Assembly: GCF_902167145.1 (NCBI RefSeq)
Contig: NC_050104.1
Coordinates: 94,313,849-94,377,848, forward strand
Reading direction: 5' to 3'
DNA from: Zea mays
Taxonomy: Eukaryota > Streptophyta > Magnoliopsida > Poales > Poaceae
Length of the DNA stretch: 64,000 nucleotides
The notes under the pieces: generated by a model
Database searches by the model: none
Told to the model about the DNA's origin: nothing
What the model saw: the letters and a program-made list of their open reading frames with translations, nothing else
Shown: positions 21,294 to 33,479 of the stretch, one piece after another
Numbering within the stretch: position 1 is the stretch's first letter
How the letters are laid out: each line of letters starts with the position of its first letter
Translations under genes and position numbers: made by a program

Positions 21294-23968
21294 CGGTACT
21301 TCATTAGAGTCTAACAACTCGAAGTGATGTCGGGAGGATCCGCCAAGAGGGAGATGGAAACGGCCACAAGCCACGGGAAGGCTCCATCAAGAGAGTCTGG
21401 CACTAAAGGAAGGGAGGAATCACCTCCTCGTGTCAAGTCGCATCGGAGTGGCGACAAGAAGAAAAAGATGAAGAAAGTGGTCTACTACGAGACCGACTCT
21501 TCGTCGCCCTCCACCTCCAGCTCCGACGCTCCATCTGTCACTTCTTAGCGCCATGAGCGCAAGAAGTTTAGTAAGATCCCCCTACGCTATCCCCACATTT
21601 CTAAACGCACTCCTTTACTTTCTGTCCCATTAGGCAAACCACCAGTTTTTGACGGTGAAGATTATTGTATGTGGAGTGATAAAATGAGGCATCATCTAAC
21701 CTCACTCCACGCTAGCATTTGGTACATTGTTGAGTTTGGAGCGCAGGTACCATTCGTGGGGGATGAAGGATATGATTCGGACGAAGTCGCCCAAATCCGA
21801 CACTTTGACTCCCAAGCCACCACTATACTCCTCGCCTCTCTATGTCGAGAGGAGTATAATAAGGTGCAAGGGCTAAAAAGTGCCAAGGAGATTTGGGACG
21901 TGCTAAAGACCACGCATGAAGGGGATGAGGTGACCAAGATCACCAAGTGGGAGACGATCGAGGGGGAGCTCGGTCGATTCATCCTCAACTAAGGAGAGGA
22001 GCCACAAGCAATGTACAACCAGCTCAAGACCTTGGTCAACCAAGTGCGCAACCTCGGGAGCACCAAATGGGATGACCATGAAATGGTCAAGGTTATTCTA
22101 AGATCACTTGTTTTTCGTAATCCTACACAAGTTCAATTAATTCGTGGTGATCCTAGATATAAGCTAATGTCTCCTGAGGAGGTTATAGGAAAGTTTGTGA
22201 GCTTTGAATTGATGATCAAAGGCTCTAAACAAATCATCGAGCAAGGCGGCGCCTCCACACCCGAGGTGCAACCCGTCGCATTCAAGGCGACGGAAGAAAA
22301 GAAAGAAGAGTCTACATCAAGTAGGCTCACCATCGACGCCTCCAAGCTCGACAACGAGGAAATGGCACTCATCATCAAGAGCTTTCACCAAATCCTCAAG
22401 CAAAGGAAGGGGAGAGACTACAAACCCCGTTCCAAGAAGGTGTGCTACAAGTGTGGTAAGCCCGGTCACTTTATAGCAAAATGTCCTGTTTCTAGTGACA
22501 GTGATAGGGGAGACGATAAGAAAGGGAAGAAGAAGGAAAACAAGTACTATAAGAAGAAGGGTGGCGATGCCCACGTGTGTCAGGAATGGGACTCAGACGA
22601 GAGCTCCACCGACTTCTCCTCCGACGAGGATGCCGCCAACATCGCTGTCAACAAGGGACTTCTCTTCCCCAACGTCGGCCACAAGTGCCTCATGGCAAAG
22701 GACGGCAAAAAGAAGAAGGTAAAATCTAGAGCTTCCACTAAATATACTAGATCTAGTGATGAGGGTAGCTCTAGTGATGATGAAGATGATTTGCTTGCTC
22801 TTTTTGCCAACCTAAACATGCAACAAAAAGAAAAATTAAATGAATTGATATGTGCCATTCATGAGAAGGATGAACTCTTGGATAGACAAGAGGAATTCCT
22901 TATTAAGGAAAACAAAAAGCATGTTAAGGTGAAAAATGCTTATGCTCAGGAAATAGAGAAATGTGAAAAGTGACTAGTGAGCTTAGCATTTGTCATGACA
23001 CTATCTCCAACCTTAGAATTGAAAATGCCAAATTAATTGCTAAGATTGAGAAGTTAAATGGTTCTGATGATTCTTTTGTCAATCTTAAAAATGATAATGC
23101 TAGTTTAATTGCTAAGATTGATAAATTGAATGAATCACTTTCTAGCCTTAAAATTAAAAATGATAAATTAATTTCTAAGGCTAAGGATTTAAATGTTTGC
23201 AATATTTCTATTTCCTGTCTTAGAGATGAAAATGCCATGCTAAAATCTAAGATAGATGAATTAAAATCTTGCAAATCCTCTACATCCACTGTTGATCATG
23301 TTTCTATTTGCATAAGATGTAGAGACATTAATGTTGATGCTATCCATGATCACCTAGCTTTAATTAAAGAACAAAATGATCACATAGCTCAACTAACTGC
23401 TAAAATTAATGAGCATGAGATAGAAAATAAAAAATTTAAATTTGCTAGGACTATGCTCTATAATGGGAGACGCCCTGGCATTAAGGATGTCATTGGCTTC
23501 CAACAGGGGAGACAATGTCAAGCTTAATGCCCCAAGAAATTGTCTAATTTTGTTAAGGGCAAGGCTCCCATGGCACAGGATAACGAGGGTTACATTTTAT
23601 ATCCTGCTAGTTATCCTGAGCATAAAATTAGGATAATTCATTCTAGGAAGTCTCATTCTGGTTCTCATCATGCTTTTATGTATAAGAATGAGACATCTAG
23701 TTCTAGGCATTCTACCCATGTTAAAATGCCTAAAAAGAAATCTCCTATTGCATCAAATGAACCCAATTTCTACTACTCTATAAGACCTTAGTGTAGACCA
23801 TGTGCACCATGGTTCTACCTCTCCCATCCATACAGTCTCCGACGAGTGGGCCGCATGTTGGCAGTCTGCACCCCCTCCCAGTTTCCTTTGCCTCCTCTCC
23901 CACTATTCATTTACAGCATGTTCTCCCTCCTCCCCATTTCCTTCGCCTCCTCTCTCGCTCACAAGACA

Positions 23969-24196
23969 ATGGCCGAATCGACCGCCGCCACCGCTCCCCT
24001 CACCATGGAGGACGACGATACCGACCTCGGCGACGGGGGCAATGCCTCCACTTTGCATGGAGGAGGGTCGCAGTGGCAAACCGTGGCACCGAAGCCGAGG
24101 CGGGCGCAAGCCAGGGCCAGGCACCGATGGGACGATGCATGCCACTACCGGACGGCATCTCTGCCCCTCCCCGTCAGCGGCGACGGCGACGCGTAG
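23969..24196 (+). other. Possible captured coding fragment of unknown origin
   Basis: A short frame with an acidic start (MEDDDTDLGDGG) then SQWQTVAPKPRRAQARAR, basic. Codon use is GC-rich like the ERF fragment and unlike the flanking retroelement. I do not recognise the parent gene. It may be a first exon from a second captured locus, or part of the ERF locus after rearrangement. Confidence 0.35.
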
Positions 24197-24202
24197 GCAC
24201 TC

Positions 24203-24529
24203 ATGCTGCTCCCGCCGTCGCTCGAGCTAGACCTGTTCCACCGCGCGGCGGCCGCGGGCACGGGCGCTGCCGCTGTACACTTCCCTTTCGGCAGCATCCC
24301 CGTTACGCACCCGTACTATTTCTTCGGACAGGCCGTAGCCACAGCCGCCGCGGAAGCAGGGTGCCATGTGCTCAAGCTGGCGTCGGCGGTCATCGTGGCG
24401 CAGAGCGACTCGGACTGTTCGTCAGTAGTGGATCTATCGCCGTCGCCACCGGCCGCTGTGTCGGCGAGGAAGCCCACCGTGTTCGATCTCGACCTGAACT
24501 GCTCACCGCCGATGGAGGCGAGAGCATAG
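24203..24529 (+). pseudogene. Captured C-terminal fragment of a class II ERF (AP2/ERF repressor, ERF3-like)
   Basis: The reading frame gives LELDLFHRAAAAG, VHFPFGSIPVTHPYYFFGQA, VAQSDSDCSSVVDLSPSPP and finally VFDLDLNCSPPMEARA before a stop at 24527-24529. The order of these motifs is that of the C-terminal half of grass ERF3-like repressors, ending in the EAR repression motif DLDLN. The AP2 DNA-binding domain is absent. In the intact gene the EAR motif recruits co-repressors; the fragment alone could not bind DNA. The frame is undamaged over the fragment, consistent with recent capture. The assignment is by motif recognition from memory and was not searched. Confidence 0.75.
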
Positions 24530-25360
24530 TCGCCAGAGCTTTTAATGACTGTCTGTTAGATACTTTCTTCGCCTTTTTCCCGGTAGAGGAAAATTCAGTA
24601 CTACACTGAGAGACGCTCTTGTCCGACAGAGGACGACAGACATTTTTGTAAATAGTTTTTGCACCGGGGACCTTGCTTTGGCTGATGATGAAAGTTGTAT
24701 TTTCACCCAAGACAGGTCGTGCCCCTCCCCGCGGTCGCCCACAACGCCTTTGCAGCTATGATAATTCAGAGTAAAGATTTATGTTGATTCTCTGCAGAAT
24801 TATTTTCTAAAGGGAAACATATCTCAATTTTCTGGGTTTGCTGGGACAGACAATCAAGTAAGTTTTTTCATGACAGAACCATATTATGTAAAATATCTTT
24901 TCTCCCCGTGTATAAACTTTGTGCTAAATTCCACTGTTTTCTGTAATGTTGTACTAGCCTTAATGTCTAAAATGATACAACATAGAATGATTTAATTAGT
25001 GGCATTTTTCTTTCTTATAGTTTCAGTTGTGGTTATCTCATATATATTATTTGGTGTTGGGTACACCTAAAACATTTCCTTTTTAGTGCCATGTCAAATC
25101 CAAAGCAACCATTTACCTTTAGCACATTTATCTATGTTTTTGAAGCCAGATGCTTTGATTCTAAAAAAGCACATTTTGAAGTGAAAGGTATGGATCTCGC
25201 TCTCCTTACTCAAGCACAAGGTACAAAAGTCGCTCTTGGTATGCTCTTTATCCTTGGGCCAGTTAACGTGTTTCTGCCAATGTCGTATATTTAAATTCAA
25301 GACATGAAACATCTATGTTGCTTGTAATCTGAGTATTTGATATTCGTATAATTTATTTAG

Positions 25361-25951
25361 GAGTGTGGACTCAAGTGATGCTGAAAACCCTAGGTTTGAT
25401 GATGTAGATGCTGCTAACATGCACATGGAGGTATTAGCTCCCGATCTATCTCCTATGTTCTTATTGTTTTCGTCTCTATATCCCACATTCGCTATGTTTT
25501 ATGCCAATAAGATACCTTTTTCCTCTTTACTTGTTTTACTAGATTGGTAGACGCATATACGGAGAGAGGTTGGAAACAAGTGATCGTGATGTTGACATGG
25601 AACAAAGGTGGGCAAGTGTCTATGCTTTGATATATGAATGAGATACTTGGAGCTTTCAATTGGCCCATGTTATAACCATGTCAAATTCTTTGCAGGCAAC
25701 TCATTCCCAGGTAATTGATTATAAAAATACTCGTTAATTTTCTGCATACCTTCTCAGTTTTGTTTAGGTGTTAGTTCAATTCTGAAGGCATACCATCAAT
25801 ATTATTTTTTTGTTATATTTATTGTTCCATATATCTCTTATTGAATCTCAAGAACACTCTGAAGTCACAAAATGCTCTCGGTTTAGGTCTTGATATAGAC
25901 ACACCCTTTGATATAAGGAGAGCACAACTTGCATATAAACTTTCTAATGAG
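25361..25951 (+). pseudogene. Captured multi-exon fragment, parent gene not recognised
   Basis: Several short segments look like exons because each is bounded by AG and GT: 25361-25430 (SSDAENPRFDDVDAANMHME), about 25543-25606 (GRRIYGERLETSDRDVDMEQ), 25697-25711 (QLIPR) and about 25850-25951 (SQNALGLGLDIDTPFDIRRA, QLAYKLSNE). The intervening AT-rich stretches read like plant introns. Together with the ERF piece they make the Helitron a chimera of at least two genes. No function is assigned. Confidence 0.5.
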
Positions 25952-26504
25952 GTAACTCTTTTCTTATACAACTTTGTTGCTAGCTTGCTGCTTATTTGCT
26001 TTTTTCATTTTTGGGATGAAATTTACATTAGCACTTATAGTTATAGAGCAATGTCATTTTATATTCATGCTAGGTAAATACCTGTATGTTGCAACGAGAA
26101 AAAATAATGCAACAATAACATATGTATGACCATATGTTGTGCTGTCAATCAAAATTAAGTTGTCTCTAGAACTTTAGAGTAGTCCTACATCTTTTAAGAT
26201 ATATAAACATCCACTTTTATGATGCTAAAAAGTATAGGATAACATTTAGTATATTTGCATATCAATGTATTTTAATATATTGATTCCGTTGCAACGCACG
26301 GGCATATAACTAGTATTTCATTTAAGAGTTTTGATGCTTCATATATGCTTACTAACAAATCAGGCAAAGTAGTTGTCAAATATGTTGGGGGCAAACACAA
26401 GGGCTCCAAGACTTGTGTTTGGGTACCCAAGGTGCTTGTTTATAATGTGAAAGGACCCAAGACCGTTTGGGTACCTAAGAACAAGGCCTAAAACTATTTT
26501 GTAG

Positions 26505-29500
26505 GTTTATGCATCCGAGGGCTCAAGTTGGATTATTGATAGCGGATGCACAAACTACATGACCGGGGAGAAAAGGATGTTCTCCTCCTACGAGAAAAAT
26601 GAAGATCCCCAAAGAGCTATCACATTCGGGGATGGAAATCAAGGTTTGGTCAAAGGACTTGGTAAAATTGCTATATCACCTGGCCATTCCATTTTCAATG
26701 TTCTTCTTGTAGATTCTTTAGATTATAACTTGCTTTCAGTTTCTCAATTATGCAAAATGGGTTACAACTGTCTTTTTACGGATCTAGGTGTTACTGTCTT
26801 TAGAAGAAGTGATGATTCAGTAGCATTTAAGGGAGTATTAGAGGGTCAACTATACTTAGTTGATTTTAATAGAGCTAAACTTGATACTTGCTTAATTGCT
26901 AAGACTAATATGGGTTGGCTCTGGCATCGCCGACTAGCCATGTTGGGATGAAGAATCTTCACAAACTTTTAAAGGGAGAACACATTTTGGGACTAACCAA
27001 TGTTCATTTTGAGAAAGACAGGATTTGTAGCGCATGTCAAGCACGGAAGCAAGTTGGTACACATCATCCACACAAGAACATCATGATGACCGACAGGCCG
27101 CTTGAGCTGCTCCACATGGATTTATTTGGCCCGATCGCTTACATAAGCATCGGCAGAAGTAAGTATTGTCTTGTAATTGTGGATGATTATTCTCGCTTCA
27201 CTTGGGTATTCTTTTTGCAGGAAAAATCTCAAACCCAAGAAACTTTAAAGGGATTCTTGAGACGGGCTCAAAACGAGTTCGGATTAAGGATCAAGAAGAT
27301 AAGAAGCGACAACAGGATGGAGTTCAAGAATTCTCAAATAGAAGGCTTTCTTGAGGATGAGGGCATCAAGCATGAGTTCTCTTCTCCCTACACACCACAA
27401 CAAAATGGTGTAGTGGAGAGGAAGAATAGAACTCTACTTGACATGGCGAGGACCATGCTTGATGAGTACAAGACTCCGGACCGGTTTTGGGCTGAGGCAA
27501 TTAACACCACCTGCTACTCTATCAACCGGTTATACCTTCATCGAATCCTCAAGAAGACATCATATGAACTCCTAACCGGTAAAAAGCCCAATGTTTCATA
27601 TTTTAGAGTCTTTGGTAGCAAATGTTTTATTCTTGTTAAAAGAGGTAGAAAATCTAAATTTGCACCTAAGGCTGTAGAAGGCTTTTTACTTGGTTATGGC
27701 TCAAACACAAGGGCATATAGAGTGTTCAACAAATCCACTGGATTAGTTGAGGTTTCTTGTTACATTGTGTTTGATGAGACTAATGGCTCTCAAGTAGAGC
27801 AAGTTGATCTTGATGAGCTAGATGATGAAGAGGCACCGTGCGTCGCGCTAAGGAACATGTCCATTGGGGATGTGTGCCCTAAGGAATCCGAAGAGCCTCC
27901 ACAAGCACAAGATCAACCATCATCTTCAAATCAAGCATCTCCACCAACTCAAAATGAGGATCAGGCTCAAGACAATGAAGAAGAAGATCAAGAGGATGAG
28001 CCACCTCAAGAGGAGGACAATGATCAAGGGGGAGATGACAATGATCAAGACAAGGAAGATGATCAAGAAGTACAGGGTCAAAGACCGCCTCACCCAAGAG
28101 TCTACCAAACGATTCAAAGAGATCACCCCATGAACTCCATCCTCGACGATATTCATAAGGGGGTAACCACTCGATCTCGTGTCGCCCATTTTTGTGAACA
28201 TTACTCTTTTGTGTCTTCTATTGAGCCATACATGGTGGAAGATGCATTAAGAGATTCGAATTAGGTGTTGGCAATGCAAGAGGAACTCAACAACTTCACA
28301 AGAAATGAGGTATGGCATTTAGTTCCACGTCCTAATCAAAATGTTGTAGGAACCAAGTGGGTATTCCGCAACAAGCAAGATGAGCATGGTGTGGTGACAA
28401 GGAACAAAGCCCGACTTGTAGCCAAAGGATATTCACAAGTCGAAGGTTTGGATTTCGGTGAAACCTATGCACCTGTAGCTAGGCTTGAATCAATTCACAT
28501 ATTACTTGCCTATGCTACTTACCATGGCTTCAAGCTTTATCAAATGGACGTGAAGAGTGCCTTCCTCAATGGACCAATCAAGGAAGAGGTCTATGTTGAG
28601 CAACCTCCCAGCTTTGAAGATAGTGAGTACCCTAACCATGTGTATAAACTCTCAAAGGCGCTTTATGGGCTCAAGCAAGCCCCAAGAGCATGGTATGAAT
28701 GCCTAAGAGATTTTCTTATCACTAATGGCTTCAAAGTCGGCAAAGCCGATCCTACACTCTTTACTAAAACCATTGCAAATGATTTATTTGTATGCCAAAT
28801 TTACGTTGATGATATCATATTTGGGTCTACTAACAAATCTACTTGTGAAGAGTTTAGTAGGATAATGATTCAAAAATTCGAGATGTCTATGATGGGGGAG
28901 TTGAAGTATTTCCTAAGATTTCAAGTGAAGCAACTCCAAGAGGGCACCTTCATCAGCCAAACCAAGTACATTCAAGACACACTTACCAAGTTTGGAATGA
29001 AGGATGCCAAGCCCATCAAGACACCCATGGGAACAAATGGGCATCTCGACCTTGATATGGGAGGTAAATCCGTAGATCAAAAGGTATACCGGTCGATGAT
29101 AGGATCTCTACTCTATTTATGTGCATCTCGACCGGATATTATGCTTTCAGTATGCATGTGTGCAAGATTCCAAGCCGATCATAAGGAAGTTCACCTTAGG
29201 GTCGTGAAAAGAATCAAGAGATATTGAGTTTATACACCTAAGTTTGGTCTTTGGTACCCCAAGGGATCCACTTTTGATTTGATAGAATATTCCAATGCTG
29301 ATTAAGCAGGGTGTAAAATTGATAGGAAGAGCACATCAGGGACTTGTCAGTTTCTGGGAAGATCACTGGTGTCTTGGGCTTCAAAGAAACAAAACTCATT
29401 AGCTCTTTCTACCGCCGAAGCCGAGTATATTGCCGCAGGCTATTGTTGTGCGCAATTACTTTGGATGAGGCAAACCCTTAGGGACTATGGCTACAAATTG

Positions 29501-29754
29501 AGCAAAGTCCCTCTCCTATGTGACAATGAGATTGCAATCTGCATGGTGGATAATCCCGTTGAACACAGCCGCACTAAGCACATAGCCATTCAGTATCACT
29601 TTTTGAGGGATCACCAACAAAGGGGGATATCGAGATTGCTTATGTTAGCACCAAAGAACAACTAGCCGATATCTTTACCAAACCATTAGATGAGAAAACC
29701 TTTACCAAACTTAGGAATGAGCTAAACATTCTTGATTCTCGGAATTTTGATTGA
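26505..29754 (+). pseudogene. Element 2 pol, several breaks
   Basis: All Copia pol domains are present: protease region ([15 protein letters not shown]), GAG-pre-integrase ([24 protein letters not shown]), integrase ([27 protein letters not shown]), reverse transcriptase ([26 protein letters not shown]) and RNase H ([20 protein letters not shown]). Lesions are a 1-bp loss near 26936, TAG at 28262-28264, TGA near 29225, TAA near 29302 and a frameshift near 29620. The integrase SDNG motif reads SDNR. Not functional. Confidence 0.93.
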
Positions 29755-30560
29755 CACTTTGCACACATAGATCATTTATATACCTTTGATCATATCCCTT
29801 TGATGTCTACAACTAATTTGTTTTCAAGTGTATTCCTCTACTAAGTCACAGATTGAAAGGGAAATGGAGTCTTCGGCGAAGACAAGGCTTCCACTCCACT
29901 CTATCGGTATTATTTACCCTTCGCCGTCACTCCGCACCGCTCTCCACTATGGTATAATCTTCACTCATATTTATGTGTACCATTAGGGGAGAAAAGTAGA
30001 AGGGCTCATATTTCACTCACAAAGTATCCGTTTTTGGCGATTCATGCTAAAGGGGGAGAAAGTACTAGCCCAAAGCAAAAGGACCGCACCACCACCAATT
30101 TCAAAGTTTTTAAAAAGAAGTTTTCAATTGGTATCTTACTTTTGATATATTTCAAATTGGTATGACCACTTTCAAAACTAGTATCTAAAACCCTCTTGAA
30201 CACTAAGAGGATAATTTCATTGAGGGAGAGTTTTGTTTAAGTCAAAGGAAAAAGCATTTCAAAAAGGGGGATAAAATTCAAAACTTGCAAATGCTTCTTG
30301 CAATTCAATTCATATACCTTTGACTATTTGCAAAAAGACTTTGAAAATATTTTCCAAAAGAATTTGCAAAAACAAAACAAGTGGTGCAAATGTGGTCCAA
30401 ATGTTAAAAGAAAGAAAGCAATCCATGCATATCTAGTGAAAGTATAAATTGGTTTAATTCCAAGCAACCTTTGCCCTTGCCTTATGCAAACTAGTTCAAA
30501 TTCTGCACTTATATATTTGCTTTGGTTTGTGTTGGCATCAATCACCAAAAATGGGGAGAT
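29755..30560 (+). promoter_or_regulatory. Element 2 3' untranslated region and polypurine tract
   Basis: No gene. Purine runs such as AAAGGGGGAGAAAG (about 30050), AAAAAGGGGG (30255) and the terminal AAAAATGGGGAGAT (30547-30560) directly before the 3' LTR form the repeated polypurine tract seen in Sireviruses. The motif GGCATCAATCACCAAAAA precedes the last tract, as in element 3. Confidence 0.75.
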
Positions 30561-31736
30561 TGAAAGGGAAATAGGGTCAAACCTTTTCCTAAATGATTTT
30601 GGTGGTTGAAATGCCCAACACAAATAATTGGACTAATTGGTTTGCTCTAGATTATATATTCTACAGGTGCTAAAGGTTCAACACAAACCAATAAAAAGAT
30701 CAAAGTTAGGGTTCAAAAGAAAGGAGCAAAAGAAACCTAAGAGAACCCTGGTTTGGCACACCGGACTGTTCGGTGTGCCACCGGACAGTGTCTGGTGCCC
30801 CAGGGACCGTACAGGCTGAACTCTTCACCTTCGGGTTTCTGGAGAGCCGCTCCGCTATAATTCACCGGACTGTCCGGTATGCCAATGGAGCAACGGCTCC
30901 AGCGCAACGGTCGACTCCAACGGAGACCTGCAAAAACGCTACAGTGCGCGGACAGCTCGCGCAGAGTCAGAGCAGCGCCAGAAGGCGCACCAGACAGTGA
31001 CGTGGTTGGCGCACCGGACAGTGTCTAGTGCCCCAAGCTATCAGAGCTCCAAAGGTTAAAACTGACAGAACCCTAACGGTTGGGTGACATGGCTGGCGCA
31101 CCGGACTGTCCGGTGCGCCCATCGACAGTAGCCCTCCCCAACGGTTGGTTTGGTGGTTTGGGCTATAAATACCCCCAACCACCACCACTTCAAGCATCCA
31201 AGTTTTTCAGACATCTCGTTCAATACAAGAGCTAGTGCAATCAATACAAGACACAATTCAATAGAATCAAAGCCTCTCCAAGTCCCAAGTCCACTCCAAA
31301 CAAATAGTGACTAGAGAGAGTGTTTTGCTAGTATTCTTTGAGCTCTTGTTCTTGGATCGCTTTCTTCTTCCTCTTTCTTGTTCTCAAGACACTTGTAATC
31401 AAAGCAAGAGACACCAAGTTGTGGTGGTCCTTGTAGAGGTCTAAGTGACCCGGTTTGATTAAAGGAGAAAGCTCACTCGGTCTAGGTGACCGTTTGAGAA
31501 AGGGAAAGAGTTGAAAGAGACCCGGTCTTTGTGACCACCTCAACGGGGACTAGGTTCATTGGAACCCAACCTCGGTAAAACAAATCACCGTGTCATCCAC
31601 TTTATTTCTTGGTTGATTTATTTTCCCCTCTCTTTTGGACTCGGTTTTAACTCTAAAGCTAACCCCGGCTTGTAGCTTGTCTTTTAAGTTATAAATTTTA
31701 GATTTGCCTATTCACCCCCCCTCTAGGCGACTTTCA
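30561..31736 (+). repeat. Element 2 3' LTR
   Basis: 1,176 bp, TGAAAGGGAAATAGGG to GGCGACTTTCA, followed by the target duplication CCCTC. Palindrome array at about 30756-31120, TATA-like GGCTATAAATACCCCC at about 31161. It is about 60 bp longer than the split 5' LTR because of extra palindrome-containing sequence. Confidence 0.95.
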
Positions 31737-31741
31737 CCCTC

Positions 31742-32790
31742 ATGTCAACCGGGGTATAAATATGCTCCTATCATGCTCGTGATAAGAGGGCATGGCGCTA
31801 GAGCCCATAGGTGTACTAGCTCCCGTCACGGGCCTTTTGCCTCTCCACCTCGTAGAGTTTCTCTGTAGGACCTGGTCGGCTGGTCCACCTCGTAGAGTTG
31901 CTTGGCAGGACCTGGACGACACGCCTGCCTCGCAGAGTTGCTTGGTAGGACTTGGTCATCTTGTCTGCCTCACATAGTAGCTCGATAGGACCTAGCTGGC
32001 TCGTTCGCCTCGCAGAGTTGCTCGACGGGACTTAGTCGGTTCGTTCGCCTTGCAGAGTTGCTCGGCGGGACCTGATCGGCCAAGATAGGCTACCACGAGT
32101 TATGGGCTTCCTTTGGGTACCCCATTCTCGGGTACCCGTCAGCAGCCTCCGAGCCTTCGTGCAACTCCTTGGAGTTGTTCGAAGGATTCTTTGTTGGGAA
32201 CTAGAGTCTTGGGTGCGTGCAAGCGCATCTACTCAATGTAGCCCCCGAGCCCCTAAGTAATTCGCGAGGATTGCTTAGGGTTCATCTAGTCTATTCGCAG
32301 TTTTGGGACGAACCCTTTTTGCGATGGTTGGCATAGTTCCTTGCTTGTGCCGAGTATATGCTCAGTTCTTGCCGGAGCTTACTGTAGGCCTGGACCGAAA
32401 TCCTGATTAGGTCGCGTTGGTCGCGAGTTTCGTTTTGTGCGCATCCCCCTCGGAAGGAATTTTGGGTCCTTTTGAGGGGAGTGCCATCTCCACCGACCTA
32501 GTCGGTGCAGCGAAGGAGGCCATTGAGTTGCTATAGGGTTATCCAAGTGAGATCCGACCACCTTATGGTACGGTCTGGTCCTAGTGAGTGGTCCCGCTGG
32601 GGGCTCGACCCGCTGGGGACATCTCATTAATTCCTTCCTTATTCGACAATGTATCAGCCCTTGGCCGACCAAAGAGGGGCCAATGGCCACCCATCAGCTG
32701 GGTTACTGTGGGGATGTGAGGTACAACCTTGGACACGATCACGAGCAAATAACCTATATGCCAGTCACCTAGCTTGAGGCTCACTAGGAG
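31742..32790. mobile_element. Old LTR retrotransposon remnant, right part
   Basis: GC-rich, non-coding, with GTAGCCCCCGAGCCCCTAAG near 32238, a phrase common in grass Gypsy LTRs. It flanks element 2 on the right and includes the 40-bp tandem array. No LTR terminus was found. Confidence 0.4.
31848..32082. repeat. 40-bp tandem repeat, about six copies
   Basis: The unit CCTCGCAGAGTTGCTCGGCG followed by GGACCTGATCGGCTCGTTCG recurs every 40 bp about six times with moderate divergence and no change in period. It lies inside the old LTR remnant. Confidence 0.85.
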
Positions 32791-33161
32791 CTTGCCTAGG
32801 CAAGTGCGTCTTGACTTTGTTGATTATTTATCTTCAAAACTAATGGTTACACGATTAGAAAAGTTTTAGAATCGCAATATCAGTTTGTGTTCTACAATTA
32901 CATTGTGATTGCATTCTACTACCTCATAAATTCATACACGCTTTTAAACGCACTGTAGATTGTGTCATGGATTGTACATAACTAGTGCCGGTAGAGAGTA
33001 TGTTGTGGTATCAACACTGCAGTAAGTCGGCATGAACTAGCAAAATTTGTATTTTTTATCTTTCGCATGTTGCCGGTTGGAATGGCAAAATGACAGAAAG
33101 TTAGAAACCGATACGGATAAGGTTATTACAGCAGTAGGTTTGACAATAAAGTTTTACAATG
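32791..33161. other. No gene seen
   Basis: AT-rich single-copy-looking DNA between the LTR remnant and a MITE. No frame, RNA gene or repeat could be supported. Confidence 0.4.
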
Positions 33162-33163
33162 TA

Positions 33164-33414
33164 CTCCATCCAGTGTCCTATTAGTTATCGACAACAACAC
33201 GGTCTAAAAAATATAACATTGGTGATTATTATTTTTTCTTAAAATACAAATAATCTTTTAATATATTTATATTTTTATAAAAGTATTTTTTAATATAAAT
33301 CGGTGCATATAAATATTAGGTTTCAAAACTAAATAACAAAATAGTTTGTAATCAAAATTTTATAACTTTGACTTGAATCTTATCTTAAACGACAACTAAT
33401 AGGACACCAGAGAG
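33164..33414. mobile_element. Stowaway-like MITE, 251 bp
   Basis: The ends CTCCATCCAGTGTCCTATTA and the inverse (TAATAGGACACCAGAGAG) pair with few mismatches, and TA is duplicated at 33162-33163 and 33415-33416. The AT-rich core has no coding frame. The terminus belongs to the CTCCCTCCGT group of Tc1/mariner-derived grass MITEs. Confidence 0.8.
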
Positions 33415-33479
33415 TATGTTGAATTATTGACGTGCATAAATACTGGATCGTCAATCGTGTATGTTTAAACTTTTTATTA

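Larger units (their letters stand above)
23767..26313 (+). mobile_element. Non-autonomous Helitron in element 2 gag
   Basis: 2,547 bp. The 5' end is TTTCTACTACTCTATAAG, one base from the maize Helitron start TCTCTACTAC. The 3' end is CCGTTGCAACGCACGGGCAT followed by ATAACTAG, matching the maize Helitron 3' consensus with the terminal CTAG. It lies between host A (23766) and T (26314) with no target duplication, and excising it restores continuous gag codons. No Rep/helicase sequence is present, so it was moved in trans. It carries gene fragments on the plus strand. Confidence 0.9.
21324..26491 (+). pseudogene. Element 2 gag, with stops, frameshifts and a Helitron inside
   Basis: Starts MMSGGSAKREMETATSHGK like element 3 gag. 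Core motifs are LGKPPVFDGEDYCMWSDKMR, LCREEYNKVQGLKSAKEIWD, the zinc knuckle CYKCGKPGHFIAKC (about 22443-22484) and long coiled-coil repeats (SLIAKIDKLNESLSSLKIKN). Breaks are TAG at 21546-21548, TAA at 21990-21992, a 1-bp loss near 22972, a 1-bp gain near 23505 and a further shift near 23530. The Helitron occupies 23767-26313. The tail resumes as ISFKSFDASYMLTNKSGK after it and ends with TAA at 26489-26491. Removing the Helitron leaves the codons around the junction in frame, which fixes the insertion site. Confidence 0.9.
11231..31736 (+). mobile_element. Sirevirus (Copia) element 2, plus strand, degenerate, carrying two nested insertions
   Basis: LTRs start TAAAAGGGAAATAGGGTC (left, TG changed to TA) and TGAAAGGGAAATAGGGTC (right) and end GGCGACTTTCA. 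The 5-bp target duplication CCCTC is perfect at 11226-11230 and 31737-31741. The left LTR (11231-11900 plus 20834-21278, about 1,115 bp) is split by element 1. The right LTR is 30561-31736. The primer site is at 21281, gag runs from 21324, and pol from about 26505. A Helitron sits in the end of gag. Several stops and frameshifts break both genes, so it is a dead copy and older than element 1 and the Helitron. Confidence 0.95.
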
